Origin: Anthonomus grandis grandis
Taxonomy: Eukaryota; Arthropoda; Insecta; Coleoptera; Curculionidae
Length of the DNA stretch: 64,000 nucleotides
Assembly (NCBI RefSeq): GCF_022605725.1
Contig: NC_065550.1
Location: forward strand, 4,712,001-4,776,000
Reading direction: 5' to 3'
The first letter of the stretch is position 1. Each line of letters starts with the position of its first letter. The position numbers and the translations under genes were made by a program. Of the stretch, positions 1 through 13,400 are shown piece by piece. The notes below the pieces were generated by a model. That model searched no databases and had not been told where the DNA came from. It saw only the letters and a program-made list of their open reading frames with translations.

Positions 1-590
1 GATGTAAAAGTCGTAAATTAAAATTAGACAGAAAATAAAAGTGTTTTTAACTAAATTGGCGAAGTAAACACTAGCAGAAATTTAAATGAAGATAATTATT
101 TTCATAGTATAAGGATTTATAAGATTCAAGTCTTAGAACATTGAATACACTAGAATAAATATTGGCTGCTTTAGATTGAGTGCAACATTTACACAGGGGG
201 CAGAGGTGTTGGCAGCATGTTGATTAGTATTTTGTTGACCAGTATTTCAAGTTGACTTAATTTTAAGTTCATGCTTGTTAATGTTACTGATTCTTGTCAC
301 GATCACGGACTGTAGCCACTATTTGTCATAGACACATGTCTTGTCACTTAAAATAATCTAGTCAAACTGAAATTCAAGGAGATTTAAATGATGTTACTTT
401 CGGTTCATGTAGTCCATGCTTCTAATATAAAAGAAACTTTATGAAAATATGGAGGTATTACTCGAAAAGATACAGTATAACGCATATTGTTTTAAAATCT
501 GAGGAGATTTAAAAGTTATTGCTTTACTACTTGGTCTGTAATTAGGGCTTACTAAATTCTGCTGCTTTTAATGCCAATGGGACAATCGAG
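1..590. other. No recognisable feature
   Basis: AT-rich sequence with no open frame matching a known family on either strand. If the host gene continues to the left, this is intron sequence. Confidence 0.5.
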
Positions 591-654
591 AAAAAAAATC
601 ATTATAATAAAAGTATGGCGTGCACGTACATCCTTAGTACGAGGACAGAAAAGT

Positions 655-1190
655 GTGAAGCATTTAACGCTTGTGAAGTGTTCTGATGTGTTTCTTCCGC
701 CACTACACATTAAATTAGTTGGATCGCGATGGAAATGGTTTTTTATATTTTTAAAGAAAAATTTCCCAGAATAAGTGATGCTAAAATCAAAGAAGGTATT
801 TTTGTGGGACCTCAAATCAGAGAATTAATAGAACATCCTAAATTTCAAGAAAAATTAAACGTTTTGGAAAAAAACAGCTAATTGCAGGCTTTGTTTTAAA
901 AATGTTGGTGCAAATTTTTTGCAAAATCATAGAAAACAACTATAAAGATATATAACTATGATTAACAAGCTTTTACTGGCCTACAAAGATTTGGCTTGGA
1001 ATATGTCACTTAAAATCCATTGCCTGGATTCCTATCTTTTTTTTTTGTGAAAATCTGAGGGGTGTAAGCAATAAATACGGGGAAAGGTTCCATCAGGATA
1101 TTTCAAAGATGGAAAAACGCTCCCAGGGTAGGTGGAACTCACGGATGTTGGCGGACTACTCTTGGACAATTAAGAGGGAACAATCAGAAC
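655..1190 (+). pseudogene. Decayed copy of an uncharacterised multicopy arthropod gene
   Basis: Across several frames the translation recalls a protein family present in many copies in arthropod and cnidarian genomes: VFLPPLHIKL, then SDAKIKEGIFVGPQIRELI around 775-830, then MSLKIHCLDS and a region resembling GERFHQDISKMEKR near 1080-1180. The middle part is full of stops, so this is a broken copy. The family has no function known to me. Its multicopy character suggests it travels with a mobile element, which is inference. Confidence 0.6.
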
Positions 1191-1199
1191 CTAAATATT

Positions 1200-2140
1200 C
1201 TAGAAAATCTTGGATTTAAACCTTGTAAGTTGAACTATTATTTGTGTTTCTTGAGAATAATCAATTTTCTTCTTTAAAATTATTATTTTATTTAAAATTA
1301 TTTATTTATATTTTATTAGCAAATAAAATCAATGGAAAAAACGTATGGAAAGATGTGTGGCGAGGGGAAGGGAGTATATTGAAGGGGAGCATTCGAATGT
1401 ATAATAATTTTTATAATAAAACCCTTTTTCGTAACCAGTCTCGTTATAGCCAGACCTCGTATTACATTATAATATGGTTGGCTTAGGACTATTTTTATAG
1501 GTATCGCTGGTAATATATCGGTAACATTAATATTGTTTAGTTTCCATTTCTTTATTAGATTTAAAATGTATAATCTATATAAATCCATATTTCTTTAATA
1601 TGCAGTATTAACCAGCTTTGTACATAGTTTGGTGAATCATGCCTTGGCGCTGCGCCGCTAGATGGCTAATATTTATTTTACCGTGCCGTATGACAGTCCA
1701 CATGCCGCCATGATGAGAAGAGCTGTTGTGTCTTGAGAAATTAAACAAACGTGTTTTTGGAGATTCCCAAGTTTTTTTGAGTCTGAGTATTCTAAACAAA
1801 TATAGTGTCAAAGCTTCGGCTAATACTGTTGCTGTTCATATTTTTATTAATTTAATTTAAGGCCCTTTTAGTGTAAATAAAAGTTTTTTAAAAGACAACT
1901 GTCTGTTCTGTCGATATCTGAATTTAACTAGCGTATAGAAGATGCTACTCAAAAAGTGCGTAATAGTCTGATTAAGACTTTGTCAAATTTAACTCTCTGG
2001 AACCCGAGCTAATTGCAAAAGGCAGAACTTCATTTTTGGTTAGGCATCGATGTGCAAGTCTTATTTTAAGGACTTGTCTACAATAAGCCTCAAAAACTTA
2101 ACAGATTCTATTAAAGCTAAGCTGGTGTTATGAAGTACAA
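1200..2140. other. No clear feature
   Basis: Mostly AT-rich. A less AT-rich patch near 1640-1740 and an AATAAA-like stretch near 1870 could be part of a decayed LTR, but I could not delimit ends. Confidence 0.35.
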
Positions 2141-2142
2141 AA

Positions 2143-2501
2143 TGTTGCAACGTATAGTAGCATTTTTTCCTGTTCGTTAGGTCGAAAATAGTCAACTTAT
2201 TTATTTACACACTTAACTAAAACCCAATCATTCACGGCTATTAGAGATCTTTATTTTCACTGTATTTATTTACAACTATTTACTTAATTGATTTTATTTA
2301 AATTTCGTGCCAATATTCCGAACTTTACTTCACTGAATTGGCTATGCAAAAACTCTTGGCTATGCGGCTTCTTATATACTCGGCGGAACGCTGTTCCGGA
2401 AGATTCCCGCTAATCTTCGAGACATCGTGCGCTATACCATTTGTGTCATTTCGAAATAACGGAGAATCAGCTAGTTTCTCGGTGTTCACAATATCGTTAC
2501 A
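2143..2501 (-). repeat. Probable solo LTR of a gypsy-type retrotransposon
   Basis: Read on the minus strand the segment starts TGTAACGATATTG at 2501 and carries a TATA-like GAGTATATAAGAAG about 120 bp in. It contains AATAAA-like signals further on and ends in GTTGCAACA near 2143. This order of TG start, TATA box, polyadenylation signal and CA end is that of an LTR. No gag/pol is adjacent and no clean target duplication was seen, so the left boundary is uncertain. Confidence 0.42.
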
Positions 2502-2517
2502 CTATATTTGTATGACA

Positions 2518-2782
2518 AGAGAAAAAAATGAAAAAAGTCTCGGTCTCAAAATATCTTTTTTTAATCAGGTAACATGTTTCGCTAATAAAGCATCATACAG
2601 ACCTACAATAAACAGAAAAACACACATAACTACAATAAAACCTTACACTAAAACAAAATCAAATATTAAAAATTAGTTAAAATTACCTTATAGCTAGATG
2701 ACCTGCTAAGTACATGTTACCTGATTAATAGATATAAAAAGATATTTTGAGACCGAGACTTAGAGTTTTCATTTTTTTCTCT
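2518..2782. repeat. Foldback/MITE-like element, ~265 bp
   Basis: Inverted repeats of roughly 55 bp flank a loop of about 130 bp. The left arm contains AGTCTCGGTCTCAAAATATC and AATCAGGTAACATG; the right arm carries their complements at 2712-2760. The outer ends AGAGAAAAAAATGAAAA and TTTTCATTTTTTTCTCT also pair. A 15-bp direct repeat (ATTTGTATGACAAGA) flanks the element. Confidence 0.75.
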
Positions 2783-2837
2783 AGTTACGTAGGTCTCTTT
2801 GAGTTAATGGACGAGTTCTTTCAATTTGTATGACAAG

Positions 2838-3450
2838 ACTTTAGTTTTAAAAACGTTAAGGCACAGAAGATTTGAATCGCATGAAGATTTAATGGTGAGT
2901 AGGCCATCTGATCTGATATCCGGGTTTCTCCAAGTAAAACTTGTATCGTCTCATTTATAAAGATTTATAGAAATAAAATAGGCCCTGGCGAACCTTGAGA
3001 AACCTTATATTCTATCGGATTATAAGAAGACCTGACCATATCAACCCTTACAATATGTCTTCTGTTATTAAGATATGACTTAAACCTTTTGAGAAGTGTT
3101 CCTCTGAATCTGAAGTGCCATAACTTGTTAATTAGAAATGATATTAGGATTTACACAGTCGAAAGCTTTAGAGAAATCGCAGAAAATTGTTGCTGTCGAG
3201 TAATCCTTTAGTTGAGACCAGAGTATACTCTACTAAAAAGGGAAAACATAGCATCGTTGGTGCATTTATTACTCAAAAATCCTAATTGATTGGAAGTAAT
3301 CTTTCGATAATTTTGGAGAACGTGGGAAGGAGTGTAATTATACGATAATTCGAAATTTGATCTTTACAACCTCCTTTATGCAATGGAGTCATAATTGCCG
3401 TCGTCAGGTAACTTTGAAACCCAGTCAGTTATACAGTGGGTGTTTCTACA
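2838..3450 (-). pseudogene. Jockey/CR1-type LINE reverse transcriptase remnant
   Basis: Minus-strand translation in shifting frames gives, in order, AIMTPLHKGGCKDQISNYR, INQLGFLSNKCTNDAMFSL and ATIFCDFSKAF (RT block with the first catalytic Asp). A block resembling VSQGSPGPILFL follows. These are consecutive RT motifs of a non-LTR element. Stops and frameshifts show it is dead. Confidence 0.75.
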
Positions 3451-3459
3451 AATGTTTGA

Positions 3460-4306
3460 TGTAGGGCGTATATTGGTGTAAGAATAAGGAAAAGTAGTTG
3501 TAGTCATTAAATAATTTATATAAATAAATCCCACAAAATGTATGCAGAGGTTTAGCCTCTCCCGGTGAGTCTAATACTACTAATATACAAATCTCAAAAA
3601 AGATAAAAAGCTCCGCGACAACCATCTTTCATGTGTACCCTATAACAGGTATTAAAAATAACTCTAAATGATAATTTAAAAATGTCATTAAAAGTGTCTA
3701 AATTATGACTAAGCGTGACAATCTAAGAATATGTGGGAGAAGGCAATCCAGAACGGTAATGCCTATAAGATAAGGCTGGGTAACGTAAAGATATGTTAGG
3801 AACATTTATACTAATTTGAGATAATAGTTAAGGACAAACAGATATTCCATTAATTAGTGATGAGCGATAGTTTTATACCGGTGACTTTGTCCAACGACCT
3901 AAGGCCGCTTTCAGACGAGCTCATTCGAAAATTTCTTTTAACGTTTATCTTCTGGCATTTAACTCTTTGCTAAAATCAGCTCTTGTCTTAAGAATAAAAC
4001 CAAGTTGTTTCTTATTGGCCAAATAATGGTATAATTATTGCTCAAACTCGCACATATTAAAAAATGAAAAATTTCTAGATTTTGAAGTCGAAAATACCAA
4101 TTACGTTTATCTGAAAATGTATGCGCATCCAGATCAATTTCGGCTACCTTAGAAATCAATTGGCGAATTATATTAAAATATACTTTTTTTTAGTCCTAGA
4201 AACTGCTATTAAAGTAATGCAGACTATTATATAAAGAATGTTTTAAAATAAAGATAAAATAAAGATAATTTTAATTATATGTATAATTGTATATTCTTTT
4301 ACTTAC
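3460..4306. other. No clear feature
   Basis: AT-rich; no motif recognised. It was checked on the minus strand for the next ATRX exon without success. Confidence 0.4.
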
Positions 4307-4498
4307 CGTAAGTATCTGGACATCTGCCAAAAAGGTTTTATGACTAACATTTCCAGCTTTGGTGAGAGTAACCGGCTTCGTGCTCACAAAATCTAAGTAA
4401 GTATTATATAATTTCACCTGTAAATCGCTGAGTTTTATAAATACTGCCTGGTCAATCAGTTTGGGCAAGTATTGCTTTAGTTCAGTATCTTCCACTCT
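4307..4498 (-). CDS. ATRX: ATRX-like exon j (last exon seen)
   Basis: Acceptor TTTTAG, donor GTAAGT. It encodes RVEDTELKQYLPKLIDQAVF, then LSDLQVKLYNTYLDF and KTFLADVQILT. This parallels the ATRX stretch LTKFLPPK...CKLYQYYLDHL...LFQDFQMLS. The next expected segment (RIWTHP) was not found on the minus strand down to base 1, so the gene most likely continues past the left edge. Confidence 0.92.
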
Positions 4499-7400
4499 CT
4501 AAAAAATAAAAAATTGTCAAAACATTTTTAAACTTAATTTCCAGAAACTTTACACACAATTAAAATATCAAATTTTTTCTACTACCGAAAAAAAACAAAA
4601 AAAACTGAGTTATTTAGTTTTTATGCGTTGTTGGTTTTAGATTAAATAAAATGATGGTTAGATAATTAAGAGAAAACACTTTTTTAGTACAAGAAAGAAA
4701 TCCAACTTACAAGGCATATAATTTGGCGTTCATTTTGGGAGTCCTATACAAGGACAGAAATAAACAGTAAATATAGAAGAAAGGAAGCCTATATAGGCAA
4801 AAATCGCGCTAATTAATCAAAAATAAGTGTTAAAGAACATAAAAATAGTATTAAGCTTAACATTTTAAGAGGTTTCAACCTTGATGATACTGAAATTACA
4901 AGTAAAGGGTATTTCCATAAGAATGCGAGATTTGATTTGCGCGCCATGTTTGCCACTCAGAATAATCTTATTGGGGTCCATTGTAAACATAGTGTAATTG
5001 TAAGTAGTTAATCTTGTCACAGATTTATTTTGGTATTCCGAGTCATTACTTCTTTATCACACGGATTTTTTTAGACATTTCTGTTATTAAAATATTAAGT
5101 TTGAATATGATAGGAAAAGCATTAAGAAGTGGAGTAAACTAATGTTTTAGATAATTTTTTCACGGGCACTTATCAATGCCAGATCAATTTTAAATAATTT
5201 TCATATTTTTCAAGATCATGTTGCCGAGATCGAGTCTCTGGGACCTGGCTGCACAAGGATATTGCTGATGAAGTTATTGAATTGCAAAACTATAATTTTG
5301 TAAGGCAGGACCGTATGGAAAGAGGTGGTGAGGTTACGCTTTATCTAAAGTCGAGTATTGTTTTTCGTGTTCTTTCAAGGGAAACAAATGATTTTATAGA
5401 ACATATTTGGGTTGAACTTGAAGTAGTGAGGGGAAAGATTTTAATAGATGATAAGGTAATTTATATCGACCTCCTAGGTGGGACTTAAGCTTATTTTACC
5501 CTAACCTTGAAAACGTTATGACTAATTGTTTCTCTATATACAGGGTGATTAATTAAAAATGGGCAATCTATGAACTGGAGATACTACATGCCAAAATATG
5601 GCGATTGAGCTTAACACGTCTTATACAAATGTTGCAGGTTTTACGAGATACAGGGTATTTAAAGTTGCAATTTTAATTTGAAATTTCTTATTAATTTTGT
5701 GATTTTAAGCAGTATTGTCTTGAAAATTGGCGTCTTTATGTCTTTTGACATGAAAATTACGAATTTTGTGGTGAATTTAGCATTATTTATACAGGGCGTT
5801 AGTTACACTCTGTTACTTAGGTAAATTACAACATATCTTTTTGCCTAAACAGTTATGGCTAAAACGACTAAAAAATCTGAAAGGCAGTTCAATTTTGAAT
5901 AAAAAAGGTACTCTTGTTTATTTCATGTAACTCTATCAGTTGTTAAGTTATTTGCATTTTAAACAATTACATTTAGAAATGATGCTGTTAATTTGTTCTC
6001 TTCAATTAAATTTTTTGTCTAAAATTACGCCTAGATATTTTACTGCTTTTACGTAAGGTAACCTAATACAGACATCATGATAGGTCGCTTTATGCATCCT
6101 TAGAGGGTAAGAGTATCCCTCAGATTCCAGAGAGTGTTAATTGATCGGGAATTTTCCTGGAACGGGGAAATTGAAGCGTTAACCGGGAAAATTCACAGCT
6201 TGTTATGTAATAAGGTATTTGAGAGACCAGTTGTGTTTGGAGTCTTTATTATCGTACTCTTATGCACATGTACAATCAAATTATTCAGTACAGTTTAATA
6301 TTTTAGTACAACTCAGCTGGTTCAGATAAAGTCATATTAGCCAAAAAAGGGTAATAAGATGCATGCTAGGTCTAAAAAAATACCGAATCTTGTAGATTCA
6401 CACTTTCAAAGACTTAAAATATTGATAGTGCCATGCTTGTACATTTTACATATTTCCATGATAGCAAGAAATCATTTTACGTCCTTTCAAAAAAATTCAG
6501 ATGTCTATAATGTGATGACGGCAAGGCAATGTAATAGTTTTAGAATTCCCTCATACCGAACGGCAATGTTTAAAAGATGTCCCTACTATAATTGCATTAG
6601 TGTGTATAATGCTTTACCTGATGAAAAATTTGTCACGTAATAAAGTATTTAAATCTAGACTTAAACAATTTTTGTGTTAAAATCTCTTTTATTCACTTGA
6701 TGAATTTTATAACCACATATTGCAGACACTAAACTCACGCCTGTTTTAAATTAGCTGTTTGGAGTCAATTGTTGTTATGATTCTTTGTATGTATTGTGTT
6801 CCAACTTATGTAGATGGGTAGTTGTAATAGTATTATATGATATATTGTAAACTTCCGCTCTAATTATTTGACAATTGTGATGTTTCCATTGAAACTTATT
6901 AGGTAATTAGCAATTTTAGCTAATTAGACTTTATAATTATGCATTTTATTATCCTAATGTAAAAATTATTTAATTTTATATTATAATACAAATTTTAAAA
7001 ATATACTGTAACTCTGATTATGTTGTTGTTCAATTCCACACACTAAATACTATACATATAGGCATTATACACCCAACTGAAACGGATGACTGGCCTGATG
7101 ATATTCCTTTTTTAAAGAAAACTAATAAGAAAACATTATTCGTTAACCTAAAAAGATTAAAATTCAGAGATTAGAGGGACACAAAGTCAAAAGAGGGAGA
7201 CCATTGACTTTGTGTCCCTCTAATCTCTGAATTTTTATTATCAAGAGGTCTCTTTGAGAAAAATGGACTACTTTTTTGAATCTAAAAAGATTATATTTCT
7301 TTGATTTACAAAGCAAATCTTTATTTTACTATTGTTTTAATGTTGACTTTTCTATATTTGAAATTTTAGTTAAACGCTTACGAAAAAATATTTAGTTCTA

Positions 7401-10400
7401 TAGAAAGTAACTTTTATATTCCTCTTACCATTATTTTTAACTTTAACGTATAATTTACTAAACTATCATACCATCTTTCAATATTAAGCCTATTTATTTT
7501 CAAGTCGTCAAGTTAATGTGACTTTTTTATATTATTTTTTAAAATATATTTAGGTATGCATAATTTCTTATACAAAATTTTTTTGTTGTATTTCGTATAA
7601 GATTATGCTCGGCTTTGTATGCATTTTATTTTATTTTTCTTATCTTGCTTCTTAAGCTTTCCTTCATCTCTGTTAAATTCGGTTTACTAAATTGTAGTTT
7701 TTTGGAAAAAATTAAATAAAATGTGATACTATAGCCTTAACCGAGTTTTGTGCAATATTATCTAAATAAATATGGAAAGAAATCTCTCTCACAAATCTTA
7801 AATCTTAATTTATATCAAACTCTAGATACATTTTTTAACATTTAATACTGATTACCCATAACATCATAAATGACGTCGTATATTTTTTTAAACAAACACT
7901 CTACAGTAAAAAGGCAATTTCTATAAACCCTATTGAGTGTAAAAGAAAGTACTTTGCGCACGGTAGTAGAAAAAATAAATGTTAACAAATTGTCAAATAC
8001 ATATTATACACTTACCTGAACTGTATTAGTTAAAATCTTATGTAAAACATGCGTTCTTTTCTTCATAAACATAATATCGCCAGCAGTAGAATCTTCAAAC
8101 TGTCCATTATTTATGGGGTTTACGAAGTTGATTTTATATTCTTTCTCAGTGCCCAACAGGTCAGGTTTTACAAAGTTGACCATGTAGTAATCTAGACAAT
8201 GTTACATAAAAGTCATCAAAATATTTTAATTTAATTCACTTACATTCTAGCAAATTATTCTGTAGAGGGGTCCCCGTTAATACTATTCTTCTTCTCGTCT
8301 TAACTTTATTAAGGGCTAAGGTCCTTTGACTTTGTTTGTTACGTAGCAAATGCCCTTCGTCGCAAATAATTAAATCTGGACCTAAAAATTACTAAGATAT
8401 TACAAGCCAACCTATTATAAATAAATAGATAAATAGTCATATTATATTTCCAACAGGTAACTCACCCAATTACAGGAAATATAAAAATAAATAAATCTTG
8501 ATAAGGTTCATAAAAAAATAAAAAAAAACCAAAGAGGAAAAAGAAACAAAAAATATTTTAATAAAATTACTTAATACATCATAACCGTAACCTAAACTAT
8601 AAAATCAGTAAACAATAGAAGACAGTTATAGATTAATTAACGTTGCTAATTATTGCTTTCAAAGAATCATAGAAAATATCACAATGTGTACAATAAGTAT
8701 TAAACAAATAACATATATAATTTATTGGCGCTCTAGTTAGCATATTAGTTCTAGCATGTTGACCATAAAAATTTAAGGCACTTCTTGTGTTTAACCTGGA
8801 TATTATGTACCTTATTTGATTTAGTAACTCGGTACAATCAATTTTATTATTTACCATTCTGGTTTACCATTCCAAACCTATCTAATAAAAAATCATTGTC
8901 TAGTCCCCTAGCAGGATAAAAACCATCATCTTTGAAAGCTAAATATTTCCAAAATTTTCGTTGTACGGACTCAAGCTTTATTAAATCGACCCGACTAAAC
9001 TCTGAACTGGAGATACTACACACCAAAATATGGCGATTGAGCTTAACACGTCTTATACAAATATTGCAGGTTTACGAGATACAGGGTATTTAAAGTAGGA
9101 ATTTTAATTGGAAATTTCTTAATAATTTTGTGATTTTAAGAAGTATTGTCTTGAAAATTGGCGACTTCATGTGTTTTGACATGTAAATTACGAACTTTGT
9201 GGCGAATTTAGCATTATTTATACAGGGCGTTAGTTACACCCTATTACTTAGATAAATTACGACATATCTTTTTTGCCTAATCAAATCAATTCAAATCAAA
9301 TCAAATCAAAAGTAATTTATTTGCCATAAAGAGTCAATACATCCCTAGAAACAAAATGTAAAGATATTTAATATTCGAAATTACATCTTCTTCCGGCAAA
9401 AAGGTCTGTCCCGCGATTTTCAACAATCGATACTCTTTAGCTACTGACAAAAAAAGCTAAGAGTGGGACAAACCCGTCAACTTAAAGTTAATTAATAAAA
9501 AAAAACCCCAAAAAAAATCATCAAACTAAATAAATTATTACAGAAAGAATAACAACAGATTTGCACGAGTGTGTGCTAAGAATCAATATAAGTAATTAAT
9601 ATTTTAATAAATTTTTATTTATAATATAATTTTTCTATAAGAATTAATTAGAAGCCTGAGGCTAGAGCTAGAGGGAGGCGGAGGAAACGACGAATGGTGG
9701 GAGACGAATGATGGACGGTCCAGACAATTTTTGATAATGTTTACTTGTATGTATTTTAGGTCAAAAGCGAATGCGTGCACCTCTATTGTTAAAAAGACAA
9801 AGAGAAGAAAACCCAAAGACAAGAATAAAACAAAAATGTATGTACATATTAGTTAGTTGCGAGCCTATAGTTGAATCTGCAGGAGCATTAATTTCACATG
9901 CTTTTTAAAACTATTTAACCCATTAGTGTCCAAAGTTAGTTTTTGTTTTATTTTTAAATTATAATTAGAAAAAATACCTTATTATGGGTCTAATAAACAT
10001 AAAAAAATTGTTTTTTAAGTTTTAATTCACTAGAGCCTTTGTTTTAGGCCGTCCCTTTAGAGGGACGCTGGGCAAAAGGAAAAAAAATAATTAAAGTAAG
10101 ATAACATGTTTATTATGTTTTGTATATAATTACATTATATTTTAGTTATCATGGTAAAATTTTAGAATGCAATGCTACACTTTTCGCAAATGAATTGGTT
10201 TTTTTTCCACATAGAACACATCGGCGGTCGGTTTCATTGTAGATCAGATGCCCAATATTATCGAATCGTACGTCATGTAATGGTCGAGGCACTCTGGTTT
10301 TTCACCCCCTTGCAGGGGTTTAGTACCAAAACTTTTCAAAAAACTTAGCGATATGTATCGTCGAAACGCCAAATAAACTAACAGAGTCAGGATGATTTGT

Positions 10401-13400
10401 TTTCAATTTTCGCATAAGTAACCAAGCATTCACAACAGATACATCTAATAAATATAAGACTAGTGGCCAATACCATTTCCTTTGTCGAAATATTGATCTA
10501 TAAGCCGCAATAATACCATCTAATTTGTCCACACCATCCATATATTTACTATAGTTGGCTACTATTTTCGGCTGAGGAATTGTCTTCTTAGATCGGGTGA
10601 CACTGTGCCAACGAAGTGTGTTAGTTACTTCAGTGGTTTCAAAATTGGATGCAACAGAAACAACTTTATTATCTTTCCATTGTACGAGCATGCTGGTGCC
10701 ATTTCGATAATACTTATAGCTTCCCCTTTGCTGATATTATATTCCATTCCTTCTTAGTTTGTACCGGACATTTCTCTAAACGATTATCTCTTATTGTGCC
10801 TGTGGCACAATAATTGTTTTTCGATAAATAGTCAAAGAGAGGAAGGCCTGTAAAGTAATTATCCATAAAAATTTTATAACCCTTACCTGAAGGTAATTCG
10901 ACTTGCTCTATTAAAGATTACATCTCCATATTAAAGTAATACATCTCCACCCAAACCAAATTTCTTTTTTTTTCTTTGTTTTGCTTTTTTCCGGTATAAA
11001 TCTCAAAACCATACATGTATCCGCTACTCGAACAAATAGCCCAATTTTTGTAGCCAAATCTTATGGGCTTACCCCGAATGTATTGCTTGGCATAATGTTT
11101 TCCATAATGTGGCACAATGCTCTCGTCAATGGATAAATGCTCATCAAAGCTATTGTGTGTTCTAAAATTCAGGTTTAGATAATCTCTCAAGGGTCTCAAT
11201 TTATAAAGCCTGTCGTCTTGGGGTAATTTTGAATTGTCATTAAAGTGAATATACTTTAGTTGAGTCTCAAACCGATTTCGACGCATGCTGTTTTGTAATA
11301 TTTTTGGGATATCTTCTTCACTCGACCAATAGAGTCTTCTGTTTGGATATTTTCCATATCCCCATAAAAAAAACGCTCCTAGTACCACATGCAGTTCGTC
11401 CAGAGTAAAATTTAGTTCTACATTTTTCTGCCGTGCATACCTATTACTTTCCGTAATAATCAACGTCAAAAGTTCTTTATTGAAAAACAATTCGAAAAAA
11501 TCAACCGGGGTAGTTGGACTTTTTGCATCCGGTGAGGGTTCACTAGGGCTACAGACAATCACAAGGTCACTATTATTTACTCGGCCAGGATCAGGCTCCC
11601 GCCATCTTTGTTTTTTGGTACGCGTACTCTGTTTGTTGCTTTGTATTGTTATTGCCTTTTAGGTTTTTCTGAAGGACAGATAAAGGCAGTAAATTTTCAG
11701 GGTCAGAATCGTTAGAGTCATTTACGTAAACTATTTGACATTCCTGAGATAGGATTCCGCGAGGTAGGTGATTTATATTCGCTGCATGCTCGTCGTCAGA
11801 TTCGTCGCTATCAACTTCGGTCTTATTTCCATCATTTGGAGGTAAAATATAGATGTTAGATTCCGGCAAGTCGTCATCCTCCTCTAAACAGTCCATTAGT
11901 TGAGCTAAGGTCAATCTGCAATAAAGGAGACATAGCGCTTGGCGTCCCTTATAAGGGACACAACATATGTATGTAGTAACGTATTTTACACGCGGTTTCA
12001 AAATCAGGGGTTCGATGACCTTTACTATTTTCTTTGAACATTATTTATAAAGATTCAATTAGTAATCAATGCGGAAAATGTTTATTTACACATACATAAA
12101 ATAAAACTTACCCTTGACCCCTAGTAGAGAGTACATGGAGGGATCCATTTTCAATAACAAATAAATAATTTCGCGAGAAATAGAAAACAAAAACACCTGA
12201 CACGTCGAATCAAGTATTTAATTGTATTTGAAAGGTCATTCCAAATCTTACACGCCCTGTATGTAATGATTTTTGAAAGTTTGTCGTCCGGTAAAGAGGA
12301 ACTCTATATAAATTAATGTTTCTAGTTTCATGAGCAGTGTGTGGTAGTGGCATTAAACAGTCATGCAGATACTCCGGTTTCCCAGTCTTGATAATTCTAT
12401 AGACAAAGCAGTACATATGAAGCTTTCTTCTATTTTCCATGGTTAAAATTTCGTTATTATATAGATGTGGAGTTATACAAGGTGTCCAAATAGGGTATCA
12501 GCGCTTTATTTGTGCATTTAATCTCAGACGTGGCAATGCCGCCACTTACGGTGGGAGTCAAAATGTAAACGGGTTCAAGGAATTTCAGTTGCAATGGAGC
12601 CGTTTACCGGAGAGCAACGCGCTTTTTGTGTACGTGCATTTTACCAAAACAATAATTCAATCGTGACAGCACGCCGTCTATATCGCGCTCATTACCAATT
12701 ACATGATATTCAATTATCACCTAGCCCTGATGTTATTAGAAAATGGATCAGAATGTTTGAAGCCTTATCTGTATCCAACCTTATCTGTACGGAAGCGAAG
12801 TCAGACGACTACTCTCAAAAGATCATCTTTACATAACATTTTGACCATGGACTTGCTTCTGCATGCATATAAGATACAGTTAGTGCAGGAATTAAAACCG
12901 AGGGATTACATACACGGTTAGAATTTGTCAATGAAATGATGGAACGATTCGTCAATTTCAATAACATTTTATTCAGTGATGAGGCTAATTTTCATGTAAA
13001 TGGCCACGTAAATAAGCAAAATTGCAGGTACTGGCCTGACGTTAATCCTCGCAGAAAACACGAACGTCCACTGCATAGCCCCAAAGTGGTCGTATGGGCT
13101 GCTATGTCTGCTGATGGCATAATTGGGCCGTATTTTTTTGAAGATCAAAATGGACCCTTACCGTTAATACCGAGTGGTATTGTGCAATGTTACAAGATTT
13201 TCTTGCACTATCTCTCCGACAGTTTCAAGGTTTTAACTTAGAAACCTGGTTTCAGCAGGATGGTGCGACATGCCATACGTCAAATCGGGCAATTGAACCT
13301 GTTCAACAATTATTCCCCAATAAAGTCATTTCAAGAAAAGGCCATATTAACTGGTCTCCTAGGAGCCCGGACCTATCGCCACTTGATTATTTCTTATGGG

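Noticed and set aside
2338..2676. 112-codon plus-strand open frame
   Set aside because: It overlaps the probable LTR and the foldback arm, has no motif, and is better explained by these non-coding features.
3959..4159. Minus-strand open frame considered as the next ATRX-like exon
   Set aside because: It has no resemblance to the segment expected after exon j (RIWTHP and onward) and no suitable splice acceptor was found.
9619..9822. 67-codon minus-strand frame with a signal-peptide-like start
   Set aside because: Lies in a probable LINE 3' UTR; the hydrophobic start and Pro/Ser run come from biased composition.
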